Notes: a model not told the origin generated them from the letters alone. A stretch of DNA of 64,000 nt from Catellatospora sp. TT07R-123 (GCF_018327705.1 NZ_BNEM01000002.1:4092001-4156000), one strand, 5' to 3'; counted from the first letter of the stretch, positions 36,661 to 45,507 are shown. Made by a program: numbers and translations.

Positions 36661-38100
36661 TCAGCCCTCCGACGCGGGGATCTCCGCCTGCTCGGCCAGC
36701 GCCCGCTCCGCGGCCTCCGCCGCGGCCGTGCCCGGACGGGCCCGCTTCACCCAGCCCTCGATGTTGCGCTGGTGCGCCCGCGCCACCGCCAGCGTGCCCG
36801 GCGGCACGTCCTTGTCGATCACCGAACCGGCCGCCGTGTACGACCCGTCGCCGACCCGCACCGGCGCCACGAACGTCGTGTCGCACGCCGTCTTCACGTG
36901 CGACCCGATCACCGTGTGGTTCTTCACCGTGCCGCTGTAGTTCGCGAACAGGTTCCCGGCGCCGATGTTGGTCTGCTCGCCGATCGTCGCGTCCCCCACG
37001 TACGACAGGTGCGGCACCTTGGTGCCCTCGCCCAGCGTCGCGTTCTTGATCTCCACGAAGGTGCCGACCTTGCCCTTGCGGCCGATCACCGCGCCCGGCC
37101 GCAGATACGCGTACGGCCCCACGCTCACCTTCGGGCCGATCTCCGCCTGCACCGCGTGCGCCCGTACGACCTCGGCCTGCTCGCCCACGGTCGTGTCGAT
37201 CAGCGTCACGTCCGGGCCCACCACCGCGCCCGCGGCGACCGCCGTCGCCCCGCGCAGCTGCACGTTCGGCTCCAGCACCGCGTCGCGCTCGACCGTCACC
37301 GTGGCGTCGATCCAGGTCGTGGCCGGGTCGATGATCGTCACGCCGGACTTCATCAGCGCCGTGTTGATCCGGTCGCGCATCAGCGCCCGCAGCGCCGCCA
37401 GCTCGGCCCGGTCATTGCAGCCCAGCGTCTCGGTGTGGTCGTCCGCCAGGTGCACCCGCACCGGCGAGCCCTCCGCGACCAGCAGCCCGAACACGTCGGT
37501 CAGGTATTCCTCGCCCTGGTCGTTGTGCGAGTTCAGCTTCGACAGCGCCACCCGCAGCGCCGCCGCGTCGAAGGCGTAGATGCCCGCGTTGATCTCGCGG
37601 ACCGCGCGCTCGTCGGCGGTGGCGTCGCGCTGCTCGACGATGCGGGTCAGCGCGCCGTCGGCGTCGCGGATCAGCCGGCCCAGGCCGGACGGGTCGGGCA
37701 CGGTCGCGCCCAGCACCGTCGCCGCGGCACCCGCCGACTCGTGCGCGGTCACCAGGTCGGTCAGGGTCTGCTCGCGCAGCAGCGGCACGTCGCCGTTGAG
37801 CACGACCACCGTGCCCGCGACCTCGCCCAGCGCCTCCAGCGCGATGCGCACCGCGTGGCCGGTGCCGTTCTGCTGCTCCTGCAGCGCGGTGCGCGCGTCC
37901 GGGGCGGTCTCGGCCAGGTGCGCGGCGACCTGGTCGGCGCGGTGGCCGACGACGACCAGGGTCTGCGCGTCCAGCGGCGCGGCGGCGGCCAGCACGTGGC
38001 CGACCAGGGAGCGGCCGAGCAGCGGGTGGAGCACCTTCGGCAGGTCCGACTTCATCCGCTTGCCCTCGCCCGCAGCGAGAACGATCACCGTACGAGTCAC
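36661..38100 (-). CDS. glmU: Bifunctional GlcNAc-1-phosphate uridyltransferase / GlcN-1-phosphate acetyltransferase
   Basis: Makes UDP-GlcNAc, precursor of peptidoglycan. 479 residues: N-terminal pyrophosphorylase domain starting VIVLAAGEGKRMKSDLPKVL with NGDVPLL and RIVEQRDA; C-terminal left-handed beta-helix with hexapeptides from about 260 on and the acetyltransferase segment FVEIKNATLGEGTKVPHLSY. GTG at 38100 is chosen (GGGAGATGGG upstream); the longer in-frame extension runs into the tRNA-Gln gene and cannot be coding. Ends with a charged Ala/Glu-rich tail. Confidence 0.96.
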   Translation of the reverse strand: MTRTVIVLAAGEGKRMKSDLPKVLHPLLGRSLVGHVLAAAAPLDAQTLVVVGHRADQVAAHLAETAPDARTALQEQQNGTGHAVRIALEALGEVAGTVVVLNGDVPLLREQTLTDLVTAHESAGAAATVLGATVPDPSGLGRLIRDADGALTRIVEQRDATADERAVREINAGIYAFDAAALRVALSKLNSHNDQGEEYLTDVFGLLVAEGSPVRVHLADDHTETLGCNDRAELAALRALMRDRINTALMKSGVTIIDPATTWIDATVTVERDAVLEPNVQLRGATAVAAGAVVGPDVTLIDTTVGEQAEVVRAHAVQAEIGPKVSVGPYAYLRPGAVIGRKGKVGTFVEIKNATLGEGTKVPHLSYVGDATIGEQTNIGAGNLFANYSGTVKNHTVIGSHVKTACDTTFVAPVRVGDGSYTAAGSVIDKDVPPGTLAVARAHQRNIEGWVKRARPGTAAAEAAERALAEQAEIPASEG

Positions 38101-38133
38101 GAGCCGCCCATCTCCCTTACTTAGCTTGCAAGC

Positions 38134-38204
38134 TGGGGCGCCTGGACTCGAACCAGGACCGTCTAGATTCAAAGTCTAGTGAGCTGCCATTACTCCACGC
38201 CCCA
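38134..38204 (-). tRNA. tRNA-Gln (TTG anticodon)
   Basis: Minus-strand cloverleaf of 71 nt. Acceptor TGGGGCG pairs with CGCCCCA-type 3' strand; anticodon stem CTAGA/TCTAG with loop CTTTGAA gives anticodon TTG (reads CAA). The T-arm is CCTGG-TTCGAGT-CCAGG. CCA is not encoded. It lies 34 nt before the glmU start, a conserved actinobacterial position, and 14 nt after the HTH/homing-endonuclease-like gene. Confidence 0.95.
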
Positions 38205-38218
38205 TCCGGTGGCAAAGC

Positions 38219-38929
38219 TTATCGTGGTTCACCCGCATCCGCCGCACCGGTGCGGCGGTCGAGTTCGTCGATGATCCCCTCGATCCGCCAGTAGAGTTCG
38301 CGCCTGCGCCGGGCGGTCACGACCAGGCATCCGTGATATCCCTCCGCCTGGTTGTGCCGTGAGCTGGTGGGCTGATGCCTCTTCAGGGTGGCCCGGCGGA
38401 AGCACTCCAGCGGCACGCCGAGTTGTGCGGCCCACCAGCGCTGGGCCTCGTCGGCGTCGGCGTTCTCGTGGATGCTCACCCGATAGGTGAGTTCGGCGCG
38501 GCTGACGCCGACCGACTCCAGGAACCTGATGAAGATCCGTAGCAGCCGCGGGTCGGTGTTCGTGACCGTCACCCGGCCGTCGTTGGCCCGCCACGGCTTC
38601 TCCTTCGTTCCCTCGCACCAGAAGATCACCGCACCGACCAGTGCCAGCTCGTGCTCGCTCAAGGCACCCACGAGCGCCTGCCCGGCGTCACGCTCCGCCT
38701 GCCTGCGCTCAGCAGTACGCACGCGGTGCGCTCCCCAGCGAGCGTCGGTCATCGCCTGAGAGTGCTGCCTGCGGCGCGCGGCGGCCTCGGCGTCCGAGTC
38801 CAGCGGGATGTGCCGGACCCACTGGAACGCGGTGGACCGGGCCACGCCGAGCTCCTGTGCGATCTGTGGGACCGGGCGGCCCTCCCGGCGGAGTTCGACA
38901 GCACGTTCGCGCAGTTCAGGCTTTGCCAT
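38219..38929 (-). CDS. HTH protein with LAGLIDADG-like domain
   Basis: Protein of 236 residues. An N-terminal transposase/resolvase-like helix-turn-helix (RAVELRREGRPVPQIAQELG, then VARSTAFQWVRHIPL) is followed by a basic linker and a C-terminal domain recalling LAGLIDADG homing-endonuclease folds: LVGAVIFWCEGTKEKPW, VTNTDPRLLRIFIRFLESVG, RVSIHENADADEAQRWW, then a basic stretch KRHQPTSSRHNQ and YHGCLVV. The first helix lacks a clear LAGLIDADG acidic pair except Glu of CEG. It sits directly beside tRNA-Gln. ATG at 38929 has TAGCGT six bases upstream (leaderless). Could be a domesticated homing nuclease or a regulator; function uncertain. Confidence 0.65.
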   Translation of the reverse strand: MAKPELRERAVELRREGRPVPQIAQELGVARSTAFQWVRHIPLDSDAEAAARRRQHSQAMTDARWGAHRVRTAERRQAERDAGQALVGALSEHELALVGAVIFWCEGTKEKPWRANDGRVTVTNTDPRLLRIFIRFLESVGVSRAELTYRVSIHENADADEAQRWWAAQLGVPLECFRRATLKRHQPTSSRHNQAEGYHGCLVVTARRRRELYWRIEGIIDELDRRTGAADAGEPR

Positions 38930-38995
38930 GGGGTGACGCTAAAGCGGGCGTACGACACCTCTCCGCAGGAAATTCACAGCACGCCCTCTGTCAAA

Positions 38996-39030
38996 CTACG
39001 GACCCGTAGGTTACGGTAACGTAGGTATAG
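38996..39030 (+). promoter_or_regulatory. Palindromic operator candidates in the desaturase promoter
   Basis: CTACGGACCCGTAG (38996-39009, six-base arms) is directly followed by GTTACGGTAAC (39010-39020, five-base arms) and a TATAGC-like -10 (39026-39031). Two adjacent palindromes at a promoter of a desaturase-TetR operon are good candidates for the TetR operator; this is inference. Confidence 0.45.
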
Positions 39031-39066
39031 CTCGGCCCACCTGCTTCCCTGCTCCAGTGAGGTGCC

Positions 39067-40056
39067 ATGACCACCGTGACCGTCGACACGCCCACTGAAG
39101 CAGCGGCCCCCGCCCGGGGTCAGAAGCCGCTGACCGAGGGCGACCAGTCGAAGGGCACCCTGATCGGCCTCTGGGCCTTCGTGGTGCTGCCGTTCCTGGC
39201 CCTGTTCGCGGCGGTCCCGGTGGCCTGGGGCGGTTTCCTCGGCTGGACCGACGTCGCGATCTTCGCGGTGATGTACGTGGTGACCGGTCTGGGCATCACC
39301 GTCGGCTACCACCGCTACCTGACGCACAGCTCGTTCAAGGCGACCCGCTGGCTGCGGGTGACGCTGGCGGTCTCGGGCGCGATGGCGGTGCAGGGCAGCC
39401 CGACGCAGTGGGTGGCCGACCACCGGCGCCACCACCAGTACTCCGACCTGGAGGACGACCCGCACTCGCCGTGGCGCTTCGGCAACTCGGTCAAGGGCCT
39501 GGCCAAGGGCCTGTTCCACGCGCACGTCGGCTGGCTGTTCGCCCGCGAGCTGTCCAACCGTGCCCGCTTCGCGCCGGACCTGCTCGCCGACAAGGACATC
39601 CAGAAGGTCGACAAGATGTTCGGCCTGCTGTCGCTGCTGACCGCGGTGGCGCCGGGCGTCGTCGGCGGCCTGGTCACCTGGTCGTGGCAGGGCGCGCTGA
39701 CCGCGTTCTTCTGGGCGGGCCTGATCCGGATCGGCCTGCTGCACCACGTCACCTGGTCGATCAACTCGATCTGCCACGTCTACGGCGAGCGCCCCTTCGA
39801 GATGCGCGAGGGTGACCGGGCGTCGAACTTCTGGCCGCTGGCGATCCTGTCGTTCGGTGAGAGCTGGCACAACCTGCACCACTCGGACCCGACCAGTGCC
39901 CGGCACGGCGTGCTGCGCGGCCAGATCGACATCTCGGCCCGGGTGATCTGGTTCTTCGAGAAGTTCGGCTGGGCCACCAACGTGAAGTGGGCCAAGGAGG
40001 ACCGGCTCAGGTCGAAGATGGTCGACCGGGACGCCCAGCCCAAGCTGGCCCGGTGA
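39067..40056 (+). CDS. Acyl-CoA/acyl-lipid delta-9-type fatty acid desaturase
   Basis: Membrane di-iron desaturase of 329 residues introducing a cis double bond into long acyl chains. All three histidine boxes are present: HRYLTH, HRRHHQYSD and HNLHHSDP, plus four hydrophobic helices. The segment LFHAHVGWLF is typical of SCD/DesC-like enzymes. ATG at 39067 follows GTGAGGTGCC. The stop overlaps an in-frame GTG of the downstream TetR frame, so both genes probably form one transcript, linking membrane fluidity to a lipid-sensing regulator. Confidence 0.93.
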   Translation: MTTVTVDTPTEAAAPARGQKPLTEGDQSKGTLIGLWAFVVLPFLALFAAVPVAWGGFLGWTDVAIFAVMYVVTGLGITVGYHRYLTHSSFKATRWLRVTLAVSGAMAVQGSPTQWVADHRRHHQYSDLEDDPHSPWRFGNSVKGLAKGLFHAHVGWLFARELSNRARFAPDLLADKDIQKVDKMFGLLSLLTAVAPGVVGGLVTWSWQGALTAFFWAGLIRIGLLHHVTWSINSICHVYGERPFEMREGDRASNFWPLAILSFGESWHNLHHSDPTSARHGVLRGQIDISARVIWFFEKFGWATNVKWAKEDRLRSKMVDRDAQPKLAR

Positions 40057-40112
40057 CGGCCGAGCTCAACGGCACTCCCCTGCCGCCCCCGTCCTCCTGG
40101 CAGGATGGGGGC

Positions 40113-40805
40113 GTGGTCGACGACGCGCGTGAGGTCCGGCAGGCGGTGGGCCGGCAGCCCGCCGCGCCGCCGAAGAGCGGTTCCCGGGTGCGGATGAGCT
40201 TCTCTCAGCGGCGCGAGCAGCTGATCTCGGTGGGGCGGCAGCTCTTCGCCGAGCGCGGGTTCGACGCGACGTCGATCGAGGAGATCGCCTCGCGCGCGAA
40301 GGTGTCCAAGCCGGTGGTGTACGAGCACTTCGGCGGGAAAGAGGGCCTGTACGCGGTGGTCGTCGACCGCGAGGTGACGGCGCTGCTCACCAGGGTCACC
40401 GGCGCGCTGACGGCGGGGCATCCGCGGGAGCTGCTGGAGCAGGCGGCGCTGGCGCTGCTGGACTACATCGAGGAGGAGACGAACGGCTTCCGGGTGCTCG
40501 TGCGCGAGTCGCCGGTGATGTCGTCGTCGGGCAACTTCTCGTCGGTGCTGAACGATGTCGCGCACCAGGTCGAGCACATCCTGGGCGCGGAGTTCAAGGG
40601 CCGGGGTTACGACCCGAAGCTGGCCGAGCTGTACTCCCAGGCGCTGGTGGGCATGGTGGCGCTGACCGGCCGGTGGTGGCTGGAGGTGCGCAAGCCGCGC
40701 AAGGAGACGGTGGCGGCGCACCTGGTGAACCTGGCCTGGCACGGCCTGTCGCATCTGGAGTCGAAGCCGACCCTGCTGATGAACAACCGCAAGTCCGCCC
40801 GCTAG
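40113..40805 (+). CDS. TetR-family regulator
   Basis: DNA-binding regulator of 230 residues. The helix-turn-helix is GRQLFAERGFDATSIEEIAS, RAKVSKPVVYEHFGGKEGLY; the C-terminal ligand domain is of the common actinobacterial type (LVRESPVMSSSGNFSSVLND). Start: GTG at 40113, with CAGGAT ending six bases upstream, suits a leaderless mRNA; GTG at 40053 overlapping the desaturase stop (GTGA) is the coupled alternative. A hairpin at 40086-40111 (CCCCCGTCCT/AGGATGGGGG) lies between. Probably controls the desaturase; a TetR gene is also found close to glmU in mycobacteria. Confidence 0.88.
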   Translation: MVDDAREVRQAVGRQPAAPPKSGSRVRMSFSQRREQLISVGRQLFAERGFDATSIEEIASRAKVSKPVVYEHFGGKEGLYAVVVDREVTALLTRVTGALTAGHPRELLEQAALALLDYIEEETNGFRVLVRESPVMSSSGNFSSVLNDVAHQVEHILGAEFKGRGYDPKLAELYSQALVGMVALTGRWWLEVRKPRKETVAAHLVNLAWHGLSHLESKPTLLMNNRKSAR

Positions 40806-40806
40806 G

Positions 40807-41313
40807 TCAGCCGCGGGTGACCGCGCGCGGCGGCCGGGCGGTGCTGAGCTTGTCGCCGGGGCGGCTGCTGTGCCGGAGCACCTCTTCGGCTTCGGCCGCG
40901 GCGGCGGAGCCGGTTTTGCCGTACAGGCCGGCGATCATCAGCACGGTGCCGATGAGGAACGAGACCACGCAGGTGGCGATCTCGAAGTTGAGCTTGTTCT
41001 CCGCAGTCTGCATCACCAGCAGCATGATCAACCCGGCGAGCATGAAGACCACGCCGCCCCAGAGGTTGATGAAGTGGTCGATGTTGCGGCCGAGCAGCGC
41101 ACCGGCGAGCACGATGGCGCCGACGACGATGGACAGCCAGGAGAACGCCGGGTTGGTCTTCAGGCCGAGCGCGTGGATGTCGGCGCGGCTGAAGAACGGC
41201 TCCCCCGCGGTGCGGGCGGCGCCGACGATCCCGAAGGTCAGCAGGTAGGCGCCGCTCAGGCCGGCGAGGAACCGGTACTGGGGCCGGAAGCGGTGGTTGA
41301 CCGGTAGGTGCAT
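40807..41313 (-). CDS. DUF4383 membrane protein, first copy
   Basis: Membrane protein of 168 residues with four helices, N-terminus HLPVNHRFRPQYRFLAGLSG and conserved NPAFSWLSIVVGAIVLAGAL. A hydrophilic tail of about 35 residues (RHSSRPGDKLSTARPPRAV) distinguishes it from its neighbour. Function of the family is unknown. ATG at 41313 has CACAAT six bases upstream, suggesting a leaderless transcript. It converges on the TetR gene with a one-base gap. Confidence 0.85.
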   Translation of the reverse strand: MHLPVNHRFRPQYRFLAGLSGAYLLTFGIVGAARTAGEPFFSRADIHALGLKTNPAFSWLSIVVGAIVLAGALLGRNIDHFINLWGGVVFMLAGLIMLLVMQTAENKLNFEIATCVVSFLIGTVLMIAGLYGKTGSAAAAEAEEVLRHSSRPGDKLSTARPPRAVTRG

Positions 41314-41375
41314 ATTCGCATTGTGCCCCGATCGGACCCCCGCCGAACCTGATGCGGCGATTTAGCAGGGATTGG

Positions 41376-41795
41376 TCAGCGGCGCGCGACGCGGACGTAC
41401 ATGCCCGCGGTGAGCAGGACCGAGCCGACGGCGTACGCGGCGATGCAACTCGCCAGCGTGAAGTTGAGGACGTTGTGCTCGGTGTTCATCAGCGCCAGCA
41501 TCGCGGTCCCGGCGATCAGGAACGCGGCGCCGATCCAGGTGTTCACCAGCCGGTCCAGGTTGTGGCCGACCAGCGTGGCCAGCAGCACCAGCACCCCGGC
41601 GCCCAGGCAGGCGTACGCGAGGGCGGGGTTGGTCCGCAGGCCGAGCGCCCGCGCGCCGCCCGCCTCGAACAGCGGGTCGCCCTGGCTCTCCAGGAACCCG
41701 AGCACGCCGAACGCGAGCACGAACAGCCCGGTGAGCAGTGCGAGCAGCCGGTAGAGCGGGCGCAGGGAGTGGTTGACGGGCATGTGCGAAGCCAT
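41376..41795 (-). CDS. DUF4383 membrane protein, second copy
   Basis: 139 residues, four helices, clearly paralogous to the gene at 40807-41313: both share PVNH-x-RP-Y-R-L near the start, the ALGLxTNPA segment, GxNLDRxVNxW-like third helix and a Glu/Asn pair before the fourth. It lacks the hydrophilic tail. ATG at 41795 has GGAG seven bases upstream. A local duplication with later divergence is likely. Confidence 0.85.
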   Translation of the reverse strand: MASHMPVNHSLRPLYRLLALLTGLFVLAFGVLGFLESQGDPLFEAGGARALGLRTNPALAYACLGAGVLVLLATLVGHNLDRLVNTWIGAAFLIAGTAMLALMNTEHNVLNFTLASCIAAYAVGSVLLTAGMYVRVARR

Positions 41796-41857
41796 GACGC
41801 TGCTCCGAGTGGTGCGAGGGGGGATGACCGGGGCACCCTACCAACCCCCCTCGTGGC

Positions 41858-43660
41858 CTACTCCTGCCCGATCAGCTCCGCGAGTTCGAGCCACTCGTCC
41901 TCGAGCAGGCCGCGCTCGTCCTGGACCGCCTTGAGGCTGGCGTCCAGCTCCGCGATCCTGGCGAAGTCGGTGGCGTGCTCGGCCATCTGCGCGTGCAGCT
42001 TCTCCTCGCGCTGGTTGAGCTTCTCGATCTGCCGCTCGATGCGGGAGGTCTCCTTCTTGGCCGACCGGACCTCGGCGGCGCTGGGGCCGCCGCCCGCCGG
42101 TTTCGCGGGGGCCGCGCTCGTCTGGACGCGCACGGTGGCCCCGACCGGGGCCGGTTCGACCAGGCGCAGGTACTCGTCGACGCCGCCGGGCAGGTGGCGC
42201 AGGGTGCCGTCGCCGGGCAGGGCGTAGACGGCGTCACAGACCCGCTCGACCAGGTACCGGTCGTGCGAGGCGACGATCATCGTGCCGGGCCAGGTGTCGA
42301 GCAGGTCCTCCAGCGACGCCAGGGTGTCGGTGTCGAGGTCGTTGGTGGGCTCGTCGAGGATGAGCACGTTCGGCTCCCCGGCGAGCAGCCGCAGCAGTTG
42401 CAGGCGGCGGCGCTCGCCGCCCGACAGGTCGGCCACGGGCGTCCACACCCGGCGGTCGGTGAACCCGAACACCTCGGCCAGCTGGGCGGCCGACAGCTCG
42501 CGGTCGCCGAGCTTGACCCGCCGGGCGACCTGCTCGACGGCTTCCAGCAGGCGCAGCTCGCCCGGCAGTTCGGCCAGCTCCTGGGACAGGAACGCGGGGC
42601 GTACGGTCTTGCCGGCGCTGAACCCGGTCGCCTCGCTCACCCCGGCGAGCAGCCGCAGCAGGGTGGACTTGCCCGCGCCGTTGGCGCCGAGCAGCGCGAT
42701 GCGGTCGCCGGGGCCGACGTGCCAGGTGACCCGGTTCAGGATCAGCTTGGGTCCGGCGTGCAGGGTCACGTCCTCCAGGTCGTACACCTGGCGGCCGAGG
42801 CGGGCGGTGGCGAGCTTGGCGAGGGTGACCTCGTCGCGCGGGGCCGGGACGTCCGCGATGAGCGCGTTGGCGGCGTCGATGCGGAACTTGGGCTTGGAGG
42901 TGCGGGCCGGCGGGCCCCGGCGCAGCCAGGCGATCTCCTTGCGGAGCAGGTTCTGCCGCCGCGACTCGGTGACGGCGGCGACGCGCTCGCGCTCGGCGCG
43001 GGCCAGGATCCAGGCCGCGAAGCCGCCGTCGTACGCCCGGACCTGCTGGTCGGCGACCTCCCAGATGCGGTTGCAGACCGCGTCGAGGAACCACCGGTCG
43101 TGGGTGACCACGACCAGCGCGCCCTTGAGGCTCTTGTTGAGGTATGCGGCGAGCCAGTTGACGCCCGCGATGTCGAGGTGGTTCGTGGGCTCGTCGAGGA
43201 TGATCAGGTCGGCGGGGCGCACCAGCAGCGCGGCCAGGGCGATGCGGCGGCGCTCGCCACCGGACATCGGGCCGACCGGGGTGTCCAGGCCGAGGCCGGG
43301 CATGCCGAGGCCGTCGAGGATGGCCCGCACACCCGCGTCGCCGGCCCACTCGTGCTCGGCCTCGAACGCGGCGGGCAGCCAGGCGTCGCCGAGCACCACG
43401 TCGCGCACGGTCGCGTCGGCGGTCAGCGTCAGCGCCTGCGGCAGGGCGACCACGCGCAGGTCGCGCCGGTGGGTGACCCGGCCGGAGTCGGGCTCCTCGG
43501 CCTTGGTGAGCATCCGCAGCAGGGTGGACTTGCCGGAGCCGTTGAGGCCGACGACGCCGATGCGGTCGGCGTCGTCGAGGCCGAGGGAGACGTCGGTGAG
43601 CAGGGGGCCGGTCGGACCGTAGCCCTTGCTGACCCGGTCCAGATTGATGATGTTGGCCAT
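41858..43660 (-). CDS. ABC-F family ATPase (Uup/Ettα-like translation factor)
   Basis: Cytosolic protein of 600 residues with two ABC domains and no membrane part. Walker A motifs: GLNGSGKST and GANGAGKST; signatures MSGGERRR and LSGGERRR; Walker B LIILDEPTNHLD and LILDEPTNDLD. The linker between domains contains the basic helix RRQNLLRKEIAWLRRGPPAR, and a C-terminal coiled coil (about 525-600) is as in Uup. Family members act on ribosomes or in DNA-related processes; antibiotic protection cannot be excluded. ATG at 43660 lies eight bases after ispE. Confidence 0.92.
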   Translation of the reverse strand: MANIINLDRVSKGYGPTGPLLTDVSLGLDDADRIGVVGLNGSGKSTLLRMLTKAEEPDSGRVTHRRDLRVVALPQALTLTADATVRDVVLGDAWLPAAFEAEHEWAGDAGVRAILDGLGMPGLGLDTPVGPMSGGERRRIALAALLVRPADLIILDEPTNHLDIAGVNWLAAYLNKSLKGALVVVTHDRWFLDAVCNRIWEVADQQVRAYDGGFAAWILARAERERVAAVTESRRQNLLRKEIAWLRRGPPARTSKPKFRIDAANALIADVPAPRDEVTLAKLATARLGRQVYDLEDVTLHAGPKLILNRVTWHVGPGDRIALLGANGAGKSTLLRLLAGVSEATGFSAGKTVRPAFLSQELAELPGELRLLEAVEQVARRVKLGDRELSAAQLAEVFGFTDRRVWTPVADLSGGERRRLQLLRLLAGEPNVLILDEPTNDLDTDTLASLEDLLDTWPGTMIVASHDRYLVERVCDAVYALPGDGTLRHLPGGVDEYLRLVEPAPVGATVRVQTSAAPAKPAGGGPSAAEVRSAKKETSRIERQIEKLNQREEKLHAQMAEHATDFARIAELDASLKAVQDERGLLEDEWLELAELIGQE

Positions 43661-43668
43661 GGTGCCGC

Positions 43669-44625
43669 CTAGCCTATCCGGGCGCCGTGGACCGGGCCGT
43701 GTGCGAGCTGCACACCGCCGCACAGGCCGGAGGCGGTCAGCGCGGCGGCGACGTCGGCGCCGTGGGCGTCGTCACGGGCCAGGAACACGCAGGTGGGGCC
43801 GCTGCCGGAGACGAGGCTGGCCAGGGCGCCGGCCTTGTCGCCGACGGCGAGCGTGTCGGCCAGCTGCGGGCGCAGCGACACCGCGGCGGCCTGGAGGTCG
43901 TTGCCGAGCGCATCGGCCAGCACGGCCGGGTCGCGCTGGCGCAGCGCGCTGAGCAGGTCGTCGCTGCTGCCCAGCGGCGCGGGGGCGCGGCCCTCGGCGC
44001 GCAGGCGGTCGAGTTCGGCGTACACCTTCGGGGTGGACAGGCCGCCGTCGGCGAAGGCGACGACCCAGCTCCAGCGGTTGGCGCGGGCCAGCACGGGGCT
44101 GACGGCCTCGCCGCGGCCGGTGCCCAGCGCGGTGCCGCCGTACAGCAGGAACGGGATGTCGGAGCCGAGCGTGGCGGCGATCCGGGCCAGTTCGTCGCGG
44201 CCGAGGTTGGTGCCCCACAGGGCGTCCAGGGCGACGAGGGTGGCGGCCGCGTCGGCGGAGCCGCCCGCGAGTCCGCCCGCGAGCGGGATCTGCTTGCGCA
44301 GGTGCAGCCGGGCCTGGGCGGGCACCTTGGCGGTGGCGGCCAGGGCGTTCGCGGCCCTGATGACGAGGTTGGACTCGTCCAGGGCCAGTTCGCCGACGCC
44401 GATGCCCTGCATGGTGAGGGTGAGGGTGTCGCCGGAGCGGGCGGTGATCTCGTCGTACAGCGAGATGGCGTGGTAGACGGTGTGCAGTTCGTGGTAGCCG
44501 TCGGGGCGGGCGGGGCCTACGCCGAGGTGGAGGTTGATCTTCGCCGGGACGCGTACGCGCACCGGCCCCGACGGCACTCCGGCCAGGTCATCGTCGTCGT
44601 CGCCCAGCGTCCACGCCTCAGTCAC
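43669..44625 (-). CDS. ispE: 4-diphosphocytidyl-2-C-methylerythritol kinase
   Basis: GHMP kinase of the MEP isoprenoid pathway, 318 residues. Motifs: VPAKINLHLGVG, the ATP loop PLAGGLAGGSADAAATL and SGSGPTCVFL. The N-terminus has an unusual run of Asp (GDDDDDL) before the fold begins. GTG at 44625. It follows rsmA by nine bases, the conserved order tatD-rsmA-ispE. Confidence 0.96.
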   Translation of the reverse strand: MTEAWTLGDDDDDLAGVPSGPVRVRVPAKINLHLGVGPARPDGYHELHTVYHAISLYDEITARSGDTLTLTMQGIGVGELALDESNLVIRAANALAATAKVPAQARLHLRKQIPLAGGLAGGSADAAATLVALDALWGTNLGRDELARIAATLGSDIPFLLYGGTALGTGRGEAVSPVLARANRWSWVVAFADGGLSTPKVYAELDRLRAEGRAPAPLGSSDDLLSALRQRDPAVLADALGNDLQAAAVSLRPQLADTLAVGDKAGALASLVSGSGPTCVFLARDDAHGADVAAALTASGLCGGVQLAHGPVHGARIG

Positions 44626-44634
44626 GCGCCCAGC

Positions 44635-45507
44635 CTACCGACCCCCGGGTCGGTGCTTCGCGGCGGCGAGGGCGGCGAAGGCGTGCACGTCGAGCTGCTC
44701 GCCCCGGGTCTGCGGATCGATCCCGGCCGCCCGCAGCAGCTCCTCGGCCGCCGGGGCGCTGCCCGCCCAGCCGGCCAGCGCCGCCCGCAGCGTCTTGCGC
44801 CGCTGCGCGAACGCCGCGTCCACCACCGCGAACACCTCCTGGCGGGACACGTCGTCGCGCGGCGGTTCCCGCCGGGTGAAGCCGACCAGCCCGGAGTCCA
44901 CGTTCGGCACCGGCCAGAACACGGCCGGAGGCACCTTCCCGGCCTGCTTGGACGAGGCGTACCAGGCGAGTTTCACCGACGGCACCCCGTAGATCTTGCT
45001 GCCGGGGCCGGCGGTGAGCCGGTCGGCGACCTCCTTCTGCACCATCACGAGCCCGTGCCGTACGCCCGGCAGCTCCGCCAGCAGGTGCAGCACCACCGGC
45101 ACGGCCACGTTGTACGGCAGGTTCGCGACCAGCGCGGTGGGCGCCGGGTCGAACTCGGCGGCGGTGACCCGCATCGCGTCGCCACTGTGGACGCTGAGCC
45201 GGCCGACGAGGCCGGGCGCCCGCTCGGCGGCGGTGACGGCCAGGGCGGCGGCCAGCGGCGGGTCGATCTCGACGGCGTGCACGTGCGCGGCGGCGGGCAG
45301 CAGGCCCAGGGTCAGCGAGCCCAGGCCCGGCCCGACCTCGACCACCACGTCGGAGGGGTCGAGACCGGCGGCGGCGACGATGCGGCGGATCGTGTTCGGG
45401 TCGTGCAGGAAGTTCTGCCCGAACTTCTTGGCCGGCGCGACCCCGAGCCGGGCCGCCAGCTCCCGGATCTCCGCGGGGCCGAGCAGTCTTGCCTGTTCAA
45501 CGGTCAC
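44635..45507 (-). CDS. rsmA: 16S rRNA dimethyladenosine transferase
   Basis: S-adenosylmethionine-dependent methylase forming m6(2)A in the 3' loop of 16S rRNA (KsgA), a late 30S assembly step. 290 residues; GQNFLHD, SAM loop [16 protein letters not shown] and catalytic [12 protein letters not shown] at 45507. In many actinobacteria an rpf gene lies between tatD and rsmA; here only 68 bp separate them. Confidence 0.96.
   Translation of the reverse strand: MTVEQARLLGPAEIRELAARLGVAPAKKFGQNFLHDPNTIRRIVAAAGLDPSDVVVEVGPGLGSLTLGLLPAAAHVHAVEIDPPLAAALAVTAAERAPGLVGRLSVHSGDAMRVTAAEFDPAPTALVANLPYNVAVPVVLHLLAELPGVRHGLVMVQKEVADRLTAGPGSKIYGVPSVKLAWYASSKQAGKVPPAVFWPVPNVDSGLVGFTRREPPRDDVSRQEVFAVVDAAFAQRRKTLRAALAGWAGSAPAAEELLRAAGIDPQTRGEQLDVHAFAALAAAKHRPGGR

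Noticed and set aside
36661-36699. Family A or B palindrome at the glmU 3' end
   Set aside because: The hairpin there (36601-36638) shares no core sequence with the families and looks like an ordinary bidirectional terminator.
38101-38172. N-terminal extension of glmU by 24 codons
   Set aside because: It would run into the tRNA-Gln gene, and the GlmU fold begins at the GTG at 38100.
38134-38929. Integrated mobile element with attachment sites at tRNA-Gln
   Set aside because: No integrase gene and no second copy of the tRNA 3' end were found nearby; only the single LAGLIDADG-like gene is unusual.
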